DNA from: Nitrospirota bacterium
GTDB taxonomy: Bacteria > Nitrospirota > Thermodesulfovibrionia > Thermodesulfovibrionales > JdFR-88
NCBI GenBank assembly: GCA_021812785.1
Contig: JAKAMR010000051.1
Coordinates: forward strand, 1 to 19,802
Reading direction: 5' to 3'
Length of the DNA: 19,802 nucleotides
The translations under genes were made by a program, and so were the position numbers. The notes beneath the pieces are model-generated. The model was given only the letters and a program-made list of their open reading frames with translations, had not been told where the DNA came from and did no database searches. Of the stretch, positions 1 to 7,143 are shown piece after piece (the stretch's first letter is position 1; every line of letters begins with the position of its first letter).

Positions 1-320
1 TTCCATGTGCCATCCGGTGGAGTGAAATCCTTGAAACTACCCAAAAACAGCCTTAAGGGCCGTTTTTGCTCCCTGCAAGCCATCGGTGCTAATTTTCCCA
101 ATAGGCCGAAGGCGCTCCTCCGCCACGGAGCAGATGTAGGTTGTTTGAGCTGCCGGGCGAAACCCAACAATTCCATAAATTATGGTTACGCGAGAAGAAA
201 GGAATAACACAAGGGGCATGTTGCGCTCCTCTGTATTCAGCCAACCCAGACGAACTTAGTCAAACGAAAGGATAGATAAGACAGAGTGGGATTTAAATAA
301 AGGATGTTGTTAAGATTATA
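1..320. other. Structured intergenic segment upstream of miaA
   Basis: No convincing protein gene is visible here. Three hairpins are plain: AAAAAC-GCC against GGC-GTTTTT (41-65, followed by T residues and so possibly the terminator of a gene to the left), GCTCC against GGAGC (113-130), and CCATAA against TTATGG (173-185). The word GCGCTCCTC occurs at about 112-120 and again at 224-232. The order of elements (a CCCTG..AGCC stretch, then GGCGCTCC, then a hairpin followed by GTTAC) loosely recalls 6S RNA, but I could not pair the two ends into the long rod that 6S needs. One frame on each strand stays open for about 60 codons; neither has an SD site or a recognisable product. The likely miaA leader is the AT-rich tail (about 260-320). 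Confidence 0.3.
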
Positions 321-1256
321 TTGTTGAATAACAAGGCGATCATACTATTTGGCCCCACGTCTTCCGGAAAGACGGAGGCCTCCATCCTCCTTGCCATGGA
401 GCTTGGGACGGAGATCATAAGCGCCGATTCCATGCAGCTCTACAGGCTCATGGACATAGGCACCGGAAAGCCAACGCCTTCGCAGCTAAAGGAAGTCCCC
501 CACCACCTTATAGACGCCATCTGGCCGCATGAGCAGTGGAGCGCGGGCCAGTTCATGGAGGCGGCCTCCGGGACCATGGAAAGGCTTAGCGCCGCAGGCA
601 AAATACCTCTTATCGTGGGGGGAACGGGGCTTTACATGAAGGCGCTCACGCGCGGCCTTATGGCAGCCCCTCAGGCGGATGCATCTCTTAGAGTGGAGCT
701 TTTGAGCAGGAAGGAGGACCTCTACGGGCTTCTTAAAGACATGGACCCAGAAACCGCCCGCCTCCTGGCCCCAGCGGACACCCGGCGGATACTGAGGGCA
801 CTGGAGGTACAGATAAAGACAAAACGGGCAATGTCGGAGCTCAAAAGAGAACTGACCGCCCCTCTGCCTTACGATTTCATAAAAGTGGGGCTTACCAGGG
901 ACAGGGCGGAGCTCTATGCCCTCATAGAAGAAAGGGTGGACCGTATGCTCTCCGGGGGGCTCGTAGAAGAGGTCAGGAAGGTGCTTGGCCAACATCTGCC
1001 GCCATCGAAAACGGCCATGCAGGCCATAGGATACAAGGAAGTAGAGGGCTGGATCACCGGGCAATATCCCTACGAGGAGGCCGTGCGGCTTATAAAGAGA
1101 AATACCAGGCGGTATGCCAAACGGCAGTTTACCTGGTTTAAAAAGGAGGAGGCAACGCTCTGGGTGGACGTTACCGGCCTAAGGGGGGCGGATGCTATAT
1201 ACGGCAGGCTTAAAAAGGCGCTGATGGCGGCCCGGCCGGACCTCTACCGCTCCTGA
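321..1256 (+). CDS. miaA: tRNA dimethylallyltransferase MiaA
   Basis: MiaA transfers a dimethylallyl group to N6 of A37 in tRNAs that read UNN codons. The 311-residue product has the family's normal length. Visible motifs are the P-loop GPTSSGKT (residues 11-18), ISADSMQLYR with the catalytic Asp36, IGTGKPT, VPHHLIDA, and GGTGLYMKAL, followed by the tRNA-binding helical part and the QAIGYKE and RNTRRYAKRQ segments near the C-terminus. The start is TTG at 321; TTG at 324 is equally possible. The frame is closed by a TAA at 294-296, and no ATG lies in frame before the P-loop. An AAAGGATG stretch lies rather far upstream (about 298-305), so initiation may be weak. A poor hairpin with a T run follows the gene. 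Confidence 0.97.
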   Translation: MLNNKAIILFGPTSSGKTEASILLAMELGTEIISADSMQLYRLMDIGTGKPTPSQLKEVPHHLIDAIWPHEQWSAGQFMEAASGTMERLSAAGKIPLIVGGTGLYMKALTRGLMAAPQADASLRVELLSRKEDLYGLLKDMDPETARLLAPADTRRILRALEVQIKTKRAMSELKRELTAPLPYDFIKVGLTRDRAELYALIEERVDRMLSGGLVEEVRKVLGQHLPPSKTAMQAIGYKEVEGWITGQYPYEEAVRLIKRNTRRYAKRQFTWFKKEEATLWVDVTGLRGADAIYGRLKKALMAARPDLYRS

Positions 1257-1259
1257 TCC

Positions 1260-1293
1260 TTCAGGCTTCGGGCCTTGAAAGGGCAGTTTTTTT
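1260..1293 (+). terminator. Weak terminator candidate after miaA
   Basis: TTCA-GGC (1260-1266) can pair with GCC-T-TGAA (1272-1279) around a TTCGG loop, with one bulged T. A run of seven T residues begins about eight bases later (1287-1293). That gap is longer than in a standard intrinsic terminator, so this may be only partial. Confidence 0.35.
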
Positions 1294-1339
1294 CTTTCCG
1301 TTTCCTGTTTTTAAGGCACGTTTTGGGATATACTTATTT

Positions 1340-1382
1340 AACCGGGTTTTTCTTTTTCTTTTTGTTTTTGTTTTAGCCGGTT
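1340..1382 (+). other. Pyrimidine-rich tract framed by an inverted repeat
   Basis: The 239-base gap between miaA and the next gene is strongly T-rich on the plus strand. Within it, AACCGG (1340-1345) and CCGGTT (1377-1382) are exact inverted copies enclosing about 31 bases that are nearly all T with scattered C and G. As RNA this would put a U-rich loop on a six-base-pair stem. No ORF lies in the gap and I recognise no promoter there. Confidence 0.35.
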
Positions 1383-1495
1383 GGCGTCTTGATCTTATTT
1401 TATTTTTTCTGGCTTGGTTTTTTTAGCATGGCAATGACCGGTTTTTTTATCGAGTTTTTATCGAACGGGGAAAGAGAAAGAGGTCTTTATTTGTC

Positions 1496-1801
1496 ATGAT
1501 CGAAAAGCTCAGAGAGAATTTCAATAAAGGCGTCGAAAAACTCAAATGGTTTGCCCAGCTGCTGGACGAGCGCCTGAAAGTCGAGATCACCTTTTTCAAA
1601 TTCGCAAGCAAGGTCGAAAAACTCCGGAAGGAGAAAGAGGAACTTGCCAGGGCGGTGGGCGAAAGGGTTTTTGAGGAAAGGCAGCAACTTCTGATCATAG
1701 CGAGGGACGAGAACCTTAAGGGCATGCTTAAAGAGATGGAACTGGTGGATGAAGAATTGAGCGCCCTGGTTGAACAGACCTCCAAGATCGGCAAAGAATA
1801 A
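1496..1801 (+). CDS. Small coiled-coil protein of unknown function
   Basis: I do not recognise this 101-residue protein. It is dominated by Lys, Glu, Leu and Arg with heptad-like hydrophobic spacing from about residue 30 to 95, so a long helical coiled coil is likely. There is no signal peptide, membrane segment or cysteine. The ATG at 1496 is preceded by a weak AGAGG about 16 bases away. An 85-base AT-rich gap without a terminator separates it from the prepilin peptidase, so the two may be co-transcribed. Reasons to believe it is coding are codon use like its neighbours (AGG, ATA, GAA, AAG) and the regular hydrophobic pattern. The opposite-strand frames here are Ser/Phe-rich mirrors of the Lys/Glu codons. 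Confidence 0.7.
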   Translation: MIEKLRENFNKGVEKLKWFAQLLDERLKVEITFFKFASKVEKLRKEKEELARAVGERVFEERQQLLIIARDENLKGMLKEMELVDEELSALVEQTSKIGKE

Positions 1802-1907
1802 AAATAAAAAAACCATAATAATAACAGGGTAAAACGAGCAAAGGGGAAGATAAACAGGGGGAAATGACAATTTTACTAAGAAACAGTTGTTATTCAGGGG
1901 GGCCTTT

Positions 1908-2717
1908 TTGTTTTTGTCCTTGAAGCCCTTGCTTGAAGGGCCTCCTTTTTACGTGCTTTCCGCCTTATTTGGCCTCATAGTGGGCTCTTTCGCAAATGTC
2001 TGCATCTACAGGCTCCCAAAAAGAGAATCTGTTGTAACGCCGGCTTCGCATTGCCCTTCCTGTGGCACGCCCATCAGGTTTGTGGACAACGTCCCGGTCA
2101 TAAGTTATCTCATCCTTCGGGGAAGGTGCAGGGCATGCGGCATGTCTATCTCACCCAGATACCCTGCCGTTGAAGGGCTGAACGCTCTACTGTATCTGGC
2201 CGCGGCCCTCAGGTTCGGAGGCACGCCTGCTACGCTTTTTTATTTCATCTTCATAACCGCGATGGTAGTTATAACCTTCATAGATTATGACCATCAGATC
2301 ATCCCGGACGAGATCACCCTGCCAGGCATTCCCATAGGGCTTCTGGCTGCGTGGCTTATCCTGCCGGACCCGTTTTACAGGGTGGCCGGCATGGGCCTGT
2401 CCGCCTCACTGATAGGAGCGGCGACCGGTTTTTTCCTCTATTACTCAATAGCTTTTTTAAGCCGGGGGGGGATGGGCGGCGGGGACGTAAAGATGATGGC
2501 GATGGTAGGGGCGGTGCTGGGCTGGAAAGGCGTTGTCCTTACCACTTTCCTTGCGAGCTGTGCAGGTTCCATTGTGGGACTTTATCTTATGGTCTTCAAG
2601 GGCAGGGGCAGGAAAACCAAGGTCCCGTTCGGCCCGTTTCTTGCCGCGGGCGCTCTTTTAAGCCTGTTTGTGGGGCAGGAGATAGTTTACTGGTACATCC
2701 GGCATGGGCAGCGCTGA
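1908..2717 (+). CDS. Type IV prepilin peptidase / N-methyltransferase
   Basis: This inner-membrane aspartyl protease cleaves the leader of type IV pilins and type II secretion pseudopilins and usually N-methylates the new terminus. From the chosen start, the N-terminal domain has the zinc tetrad CPSC (Cys49, Cys52) and CRAC (Cys74, Cys77). The peptidase half has the FIDYDHQIIPDE motif (Asp126/Asp128) and the GGGD motif (Asp193), giving both catalytic aspartates. Multiple hydrophobic segments span the rest, and KVPFGPFL near the end is typical of the family. Several TTG codons lie in frame (1887, 1908, 1914, 1920); AGGGGGG at 1896-1902 sits five bases before 1908, which decides for that start, though 1887 would add only seven residues. 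No pilin gene is in the window. The symbol is left blank because PilD, GspO and ComC types cannot be told apart here. Confidence 0.95.
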   Translation: MFLSLKPLLEGPPFYVLSALFGLIVGSFANVCIYRLPKRESVVTPASHCPSCGTPIRFVDNVPVISYLILRGRCRACGMSISPRYPAVEGLNALLYLAAALRFGGTPATLFYFIFITAMVVITFIDYDHQIIPDEITLPGIPIGLLAAWLILPDPFYRVAGMGLSASLIGAATGFFLYYSIAFLSRGGMGGGDVKMMAMVGAVLGWKGVVLTTFLASCAGSIVGLYLMVFKGRGRKTKVPFGPFLAAGALLSLFVGQEIVYWYIRHGQR

Positions 2718-2835
2718 GCCGGATTTTTTCAAAAAATGAGCGCGAGTGTGCACCGAAGGTCAGCGGGCGTATGTGATAAATGCGCATATTCCCTGCATTC
2801 GAGATCACAAAGAGATTTAAAATGAGATGTTATAA

Positions 2836-4287
2836 ATGAAAGGTCCTTTTTTGTCCCTGGTATCATTCCCCGTTTTTCTTCTCCCCGCGGTCCTTGCGGT
2901 TGCCGTTTTCCTGACCTATGTCCTGTCCAGGAAAATTTTCTTCGACCGGTACAAAAAAAGGCAGCAGGGCGGGGAGGAAAAATCGGAAGTCGGTTTCGTG
3001 GTGGACACCTTCCAGGACCTTGTCTCAAAACTCAAGGAAAATGAACGGGAGCTTAAGGAACTGCGCGCGAAGGCGGAAAAAAGGGCGGACCTGATCGAGA
3101 ACCTCAGTAAGAACATCCTTGAAAGCGTGCCAAGCGGGGTCATAAGTTTTAACGAGGCGCTGGAGATAACGATGGTGAATTCCGCCGCGGAGAGGATAAT
3201 GGGCTTTAAAAGGGAAGAGACCATCGGCAGGAAGCACAATGAGGTGCTTAAAGGGGATATAGCCAGGCTCATAGAGAAAAATGAGACGGTCAGCAGACAG
3301 GAGCTTGCTTTTTATCCGGGGATACAAAAAGGGGCCGGGATGGCGGAGGGAACTCAATCGCGGGAGAACATGGGGGGGGGCCGCAGGTTATGGGTCGGTT
3401 TTTCCGTGACCCCCTTGCGGGATGCCGCAGGCGCCAGGATAGGGCTGATACTGGTATTTACGGACCTTACGCAATTGAAAGCCCTGGAGCGGCAGGCCGA
3501 ACTCAGGCGCAGGCTTTCAAGCCTGGGGGAGATGTCGGCGGGCCTTGCCCACGAGCTCAGAAATCCCATGGCGGTGATATCCGGTTACTCGAAAATGCTT
3601 TCAAAGATCCCCGCGGGACAGGCTTCTGAAGGTCAGACGCCGGCGGGTCAGGTGGCGGTAAGGGGGCACAGCGATGTGCAGCCCGCCGGCCAGGTTGTTC
3701 CTGCTCCCGATGGAGCGGGAAAAGAAAAAATTTCGGAAATGCAGCGCCAGGCCGCCTTGGCAATCGAAAAGGAAGTGGCGGCGATGAACTCAATAATCAA
3801 CGGGTTCCTTTCCTTTGCGAACCCCGGTACGCCCGCTTTCGAGACCCTGGACAGGCAGCGGTTAGCTGGGATCTTGAAGACATGCCTTGACGCCGCGCTG
3901 GCCGGAGTTGCCGCCGTAAGGGCCTCTCTTTCGGTATGCGAGGAAGGGTTTTTCACCATAAAAGCCGATGAGATACTGCTTAAACAGACGTTCATGAACC
4001 TAATACAAAACGCGGTCCAGGCCATGGCGCCCGAAGGGGGCAGGCTGGATATTGACGTCTGTAGAAAAGAAAACGAGGTCCTCATTTCGGTGGCCGATAC
4101 GGGCCCCGGCATCCCGGAGCAGATGAGGCAGAAGGTGTTTTTACCTTTCTATACGAGCAAGGAGGGTGGAATGGGCCTTGGCCTTGCCATAGTGCACAGT
4201 ATCATACAAAGCCATTTTGGAAGCATCGAGGTTGAAAGCTCCGGAGAGGGCGCCACTTTTCTTATAAAGCTGCCGGTAAGCGAATAG
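2836..4287 (+). CDS. Membrane-anchored PAS sensor histidine kinase (NtrB-like)
   Basis: This is a two-component sensor kinase of 483 residues. Residues 7-30 form one membrane anchor, followed by a coiled segment (about 55-90) and a PAS domain (about 90-215) that probably senses a cytoplasmic signal. The H-box is GLAHELRNP with the phospho-acceptor His239. The N-box Asn sits near 388-392 (NLIQNAVQAM), G1 is DTGPGIP (421-427), and G2 is GGMGLGLAI. The absence of a periplasmic sensor domain and the HELRNP box are NtrB-like. Between the two helices of the dimerisation domain, residues about 259-298 form an extra Pro/Gly/Gln-rich stretch with three PAGQ copies. The adjacent plus-strand genes include no response regulator, so its partner is unknown. 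The SD before the ATG is weak. Confidence 0.93.
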   Translation: MKGPFLSLVSFPVFLLPAVLAVAVFLTYVLSRKIFFDRYKKRQQGGEEKSEVGFVVDTFQDLVSKLKENERELKELRAKAEKRADLIENLSKNILESVPSGVISFNEALEITMVNSAAERIMGFKREETIGRKHNEVLKGDIARLIEKNETVSRQELAFYPGIQKGAGMAEGTQSRENMGGGRRLWVGFSVTPLRDAAGARIGLILVFTDLTQLKALERQAELRRRLSSLGEMSAGLAHELRNPMAVISGYSKMLSKIPAGQASEGQTPAGQVAVRGHSDVQPAGQVVPAPDGAGKEKISEMQRQAALAIEKEVAAMNSIINGFLSFANPGTPAFETLDRQRLAGILKTCLDAALAGVAAVRASLSVCEEGFFTIKADEILLKQTFMNLIQNAVQAMAPEGGRLDIDVCRKENEVLISVADTGPGIPEQMRQKVFLPFYTSKEGGMGLGLAIVHSIIQSHFGSIEVESSGEGATFLIKLPVSE

Positions 4288-4308
4288 ACAAAACCGGATT
4301 TTGCTATC

Positions 4309-4971
4309 TTAAGCCATAAGCAGGGAAACCGCCCATATGGCCGCTAAAACAATAAAGCATGCCGCTCCGTAAAGGGCGGGCTTTCCCTTTGGCCTGCCTG
4401 TCCTGCCAAATCCAAGGAAAATGGTGGCGATGGCCGCCCCGATCCACCCAAGGAAGCCGAGTTCGGCCAATATGGACCAGAAAACGGAAGGCGCCCTGTT
4501 ATCCCTGAATATGGCCAGGTATTTTTCCCTCTGAAGAGCGGCCTGCTCCGGTTTTATGCCCCCTTCTTTTATGAGCATCATGGTGTCCAGGGCCGCGATC
4601 TTGTTGTCGCACTTTTTTATCCAGTCGGTTCCCGGCCAGTCCGTTCCGGGCGTATAAAAGCTCCTTGTTCCGTAAAAACCGCTCCTGATGCTGGAGTAAG
4701 CGATAAGAGCCCAATCCGGCTTTCCTCGCGCCTCGAACATCTGGCCTATCTGCCAGAGTTTTTGGGCCGCTCTGCCTGCGATAGGCGAAAAAGGGACATG
4801 GAAATGGAGGGCTGTATCGTATTCCCTGATGGCCAGCTTCCAGTTTTTGGCGGCGGCGAATGCTTCCGCCTGCCGGAAGTGGCTTGCCTGGCGGTAGGCG
4901 GTCAGCGCCGCGGTAAGCGCAAACGCCGCCAGGACCAATGCAAGTATTTTTGTCTTTTTCATTTTAAACAT
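4309..4971 (-). CDS. Membrane protein of unknown function, possible TPR-like domain
   Basis: I do not recognise the family. The ATG at 4971 is chosen over 5025 because AAGGGG sits a few bases upstream of it and the protein then begins as a normal membrane signal (MFKMKKTKIL...). The 220-residue product has a membrane segment at about 8-25, a helical soluble part (28-160) whose first 70 residues (QAEAFAAAKNWKLAIREYDTAL) look like one TPR helix pair, and two more membrane segments at about 165-187 and 199-217. The sequence PGTDWPGTDW (108-117) is a five-residue tandem duplication. It converges with the histidine kinase, with 21 bases between stop codons, and diverges from tig. It may hold periplasmic protein-protein contacts, but that is only inference. 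Confidence 0.8.
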   Translation of the reverse strand: MFKMKKTKILALVLAAFALTAALTAYRQASHFRQAEAFAAAKNWKLAIREYDTALHFHVPFSPIAGRAAQKLWQIGQMFEARGKPDWALIAYSSIRSGFYGTRSFYTPGTDWPGTDWIKKCDNKIAALDTMMLIKEGGIKPEQAALQREKYLAIFRDNRAPSVFWSILAELGFLGWIGAAIATIFLGFGRTGRPKGKPALYGAACFIVLAAIWAVSLLMA

Positions 4972-5043
4972 GCGTCCCCTTATCTTAACAAAACAGGGCC
5001 CCCGATAGCTCCATTCCGGACACATCAGGCCGCCCTGTCATGT

Positions 5044-5071
5044 ATAATATACATTCGCGTTTGAGCGGCAA
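5044..5071 (-). promoter_or_regulatory. Promoter for the minus-strand membrane protein gene
   Basis: Read on the minus strand, TTGCCG (5071-5066) and TATTAT (5049-5044) are separated by 16 bases and lie about 73 bases ahead of the ATG at 4971. The -10 is embedded in a 15-base perfect palindrome, ATGTATAATATACAT (5040-5054), that could be an operator. Confidence 0.5.
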
Positions 5072-5123
5072 AGCGGTTTTTTTTTGATTTTTGAAGCGCA
5101 ACTATCTGTTTTTACAATAAAAA

Positions 5124-5151
5124 TTGACAAGTGTCCCTGTTCTGGTTTAAT
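5124..5151 (+). promoter_or_regulatory. Sigma-70 promoter for tig-clpP-clpX
   Basis: A perfect -35 TTGACA (5124-5129) is followed after 16 bases by TTTAAT (5146-5151), a five-of-six match to the -10. It lies 26 bases before the tig start and fits a short leader carrying the tig SD AAAGGAGG (5157-5164). Confidence 0.7.
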
Positions 5152-5177
5152 CTTATAAAGGAGGCTCATAAGAAAAA

Positions 5178-6452
5178 ATGCTCAAGACGATAGAGGAAGT
5201 AAGCTCCACAAAGAAAAGGCTGAAGATCGAGATCCCTTCTCAGACCATCGAGAAGGAGATAAGCCTTTCTTTAGAGAAGCTCAGGCAAAGGACGAGGATA
5301 GCGGGGTTCAGGGTTGGCAAGGCGCCCCTGAATCTTATCGAAAAGAAGTACGGCAAGGAAGTGGAGGGAGAGGTCCTTCAAAAACTGATCCCCAAAGTAT
5401 ACTCGGAGACGATCAGGGAGGCGCATTTAAAGCCTGTCGATAACCCGGTTTTTGAAGAGATGGGGGATTTCAAGAGGCAGGAGCCTTTCAATATGACGCT
5501 GCTGGTGGAGGTGATGCCCGGGATCGAGGAACTCAACTATACCGGCGTGAAAGTGAATGATGTGGAAACGGAAGTGAGCGAGCCCGATGTTGAGGACGTC
5601 CTCGGGCGGGTGCGCGAGGAAAAGGCTGTTTTTGAGCCTTCGGAAGAGCCTCTTGCGGAGGGAGATATAGCCATACTTGATTATACGGTCGAAGGTGAGG
5701 AGAAGAAATTCGAGGCCCATGTCTTCAAGGTCGGCGGTCCCACGATGCCGGCCGATTTTTCCCGCGGGCTGACCGGCAGAAAAAAAGGCGAAACCTTCGA
5801 TATTACCGTGAACTTTCCTGAAGATTATCCGGTCAAGGAAACGGCTGGCAGAGAAGTTCTTTTCCATATAACGCTAAAGGACACAAAGAAGGTCAAGTTG
5901 CCGGAACTCGATGATGAACTGGCCAAGGACCTGGGGCATACAAACTTTGAGGAATTGAAGACGCACATAAAAGCCGAGGTCCAAAAGTCCAAGAAGCTGG
6001 CCGCAAGGAAAATGCAAAAGGCCGAAATAATGAAGAAACTCATCGAGTCCCACCCCTTTGATGCCCCCGAGGGCCTTGTGGAAAAAGAGCTCACGGGCAT
6101 GGTGGAGGAGGCAGCCGCACAAAAAGGAGCGGGTACCGCGGAGGCTGGAGCGTCGGACGAGGCAGTGTTGCAGGCCTTGAGGAGCAGCCTCAGGGAAAAC
6201 GCGGTCAGGAACGTAAAGGCAAGCCTTCTTCTGGAGATGATAGGAGAGCGGGAGAAGGTGGAAGTTTCCGAGGATGATATGAAGCAGAGGATAACCCAGA
6301 TAGCGCAGAGGCTTTCCATTGCCCCTGAAAACGTAATCAAGTATTATGTTTCCAGGCACGGTTCCCTGGACAGTCTGAGGCATGCCGTGTTCGAGGAAAA
6401 GGTCCTGGACCTCCTTTTGGAAAAAGCGAAGTTCGAGAAGCTGGAAAAATAA
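5178..6452 (+). CDS. tig: Trigger factor, ribosome-associated chaperone
   Basis: Trigger factor binds at the ribosomal exit tunnel and shields nascent chains. The 424 residues match the family length. The N-terminal domain contains the ribosome-docking signature as RIAGFRVGKAP (residues about 40-50). The middle region (about 150-245) is the FKBP-type peptidyl-prolyl isomerase domain, with VDVT-like FPEDYP and a VLFHITLKDTKKVKLPELDDE stretch split by the domain boundary. The C-terminal part is a long helical cradle. It is the first gene of tig-clpP-clpX, a very common arrangement pairing a chaperone with a protease. The ATG at 5178 has AAAGGAGG upstream at a slightly long 13-base spacing. A 77-base gap without a terminator precedes clpP. 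Confidence 0.97.
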   Translation: MLKTIEEVSSTKKRLKIEIPSQTIEKEISLSLEKLRQRTRIAGFRVGKAPLNLIEKKYGKEVEGEVLQKLIPKVYSETIREAHLKPVDNPVFEEMGDFKRQEPFNMTLLVEVMPGIEELNYTGVKVNDVETEVSEPDVEDVLGRVREEKAVFEPSEEPLAEGDIAILDYTVEGEEKKFEAHVFKVGGPTMPADFSRGLTGRKKGETFDITVNFPEDYPVKETAGREVLFHITLKDTKKVKLPELDDELAKDLGHTNFEELKTHIKAEVQKSKKLAARKMQKAEIMKKLIESHPFDAPEGLVEKELTGMVEEAAAQKGAGTAEAGASDEAVLQALRSSLRENAVRNVKASLLLEMIGEREKVEVSEDDMKQRITQIAQRLSIAPENVIKYYVSRHGSLDSLRHAVFEEKVLDLLLEKAKFEKLEK

Positions 6453-6529
6453 AAAGGGCAGCGGGCGCAAAGTGAGCGAATCATGTTAAATAAAGAAATC
6501 CTTACTTTCGATTCCCGGAGGGAATAAAA

Positions 6530-7129
6530 ATGAGCGTGATCCCTATAGTAATAGAACAGACAGGAAGGACCGAGAGGGCGTATGACATCTACTCCAGGCT
6601 CCTCAAGGACAGGATCATATTTCTTGGGACTCCGGTGGATGACTATGTAGCCAACATCATTATAGCGGAATTGCTGTTCCTCCAGAGCGAGGACTCTGAA
6701 AAAGACATACATCTTTATGTAAACTCTCCTGGCGGGGTTGTGACCGCAGGCCTTGCCATTTATGACACCATGCAGTTCGTGAAGCCCGATGTGGCCACCT
6801 ACTGCATAGGTCAGGCGGCAAGCATGGGAGCGCTTCTTCTGTGCGCGGGCGCCAAAGGCAAGAGGTTTTCCCTGCCCAATTCCAGGGTGATGATCCATCA
6901 ACCAACGGCGGGTTTTACCGGGCAGGCATCCGATGTGGAGATACACGCCAAAGAGGTCCTCAAGATGAAGGACCAGCTTAACCGTATAATGGCGCATCAT
7001 ACGGGGCAGCCTTTAGATAAGATACATACGGATACGGACAGGGACTTTTTCATGTCCGGTGACGAAGCCAAGGCCTACGGCCTTGTTGACGAGGTCCTTA
7101 AGACCGTAAAGACCAAGCCCTCGGAGTAA
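6530..7129 (+). CDS. clpP: ATP-dependent Clp protease proteolytic subunit
   Basis: ClpP forms the barrel-shaped serine protease that degrades substrates unfolded by ClpX or ClpA. The 199-residue product has the full catalytic triad: Ser98 in GQAASMGA, His123 in MIHQP, and Asp172 in DTDRDFFM. The N-terminal [22 protein letters not shown] and the PGG oxyanion loop (VNSPGGVV) are intact. The short N-terminus (MSVIPIVI) leaves little propeptide. Start choice is firm: CGGAGGG lies seven bases before the ATG. It sits between tig and clpX, 14 bases from the latter, and should be co-translated with it from one mRNA. Confidence 0.98.
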   Translation: MSVIPIVIEQTGRTERAYDIYSRLLKDRIIFLGTPVDDYVANIIIAELLFLQSEDSEKDIHLYVNSPGGVVTAGLAIYDTMQFVKPDVATYCIGQAASMGALLLCAGAKGKRFSLPNSRVMIHQPTAGFTGQASDVEIHAKEVLKMKDQLNRIMAHHTGQPLDKIHTDTDRDFFMSGDEAKAYGLVDEVLKTVKTKPSE

Positions 7130-7143
7130 ACGGAGGTACCAAA

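Noticed and set aside
7..207. Open plus-strand frame of 66 codons starting with GTG
   Set aside because: No SD, no recognisable motif, codon use unlike the neighbours, and it runs through three hairpins.
37..219. Open minus-strand frame of 60 codons in the same segment
   Set aside because: No SD and no known product. Its amino-acid mix looks plausible, so it is noted as a possible repeat-derived frame, but not called.
486..1064. Long minus-strand frame opposite miaA
   Set aside because: Antisense shadow of a certain gene, with no start signal.
1447..1870. Two minus-strand Ser/Phe/Leu-rich frames opposite the coiled-coil gene
   Set aside because: They mirror Lys/Glu-rich codons on the plus strand and have no SD; the plus-strand reading is more gene-like.
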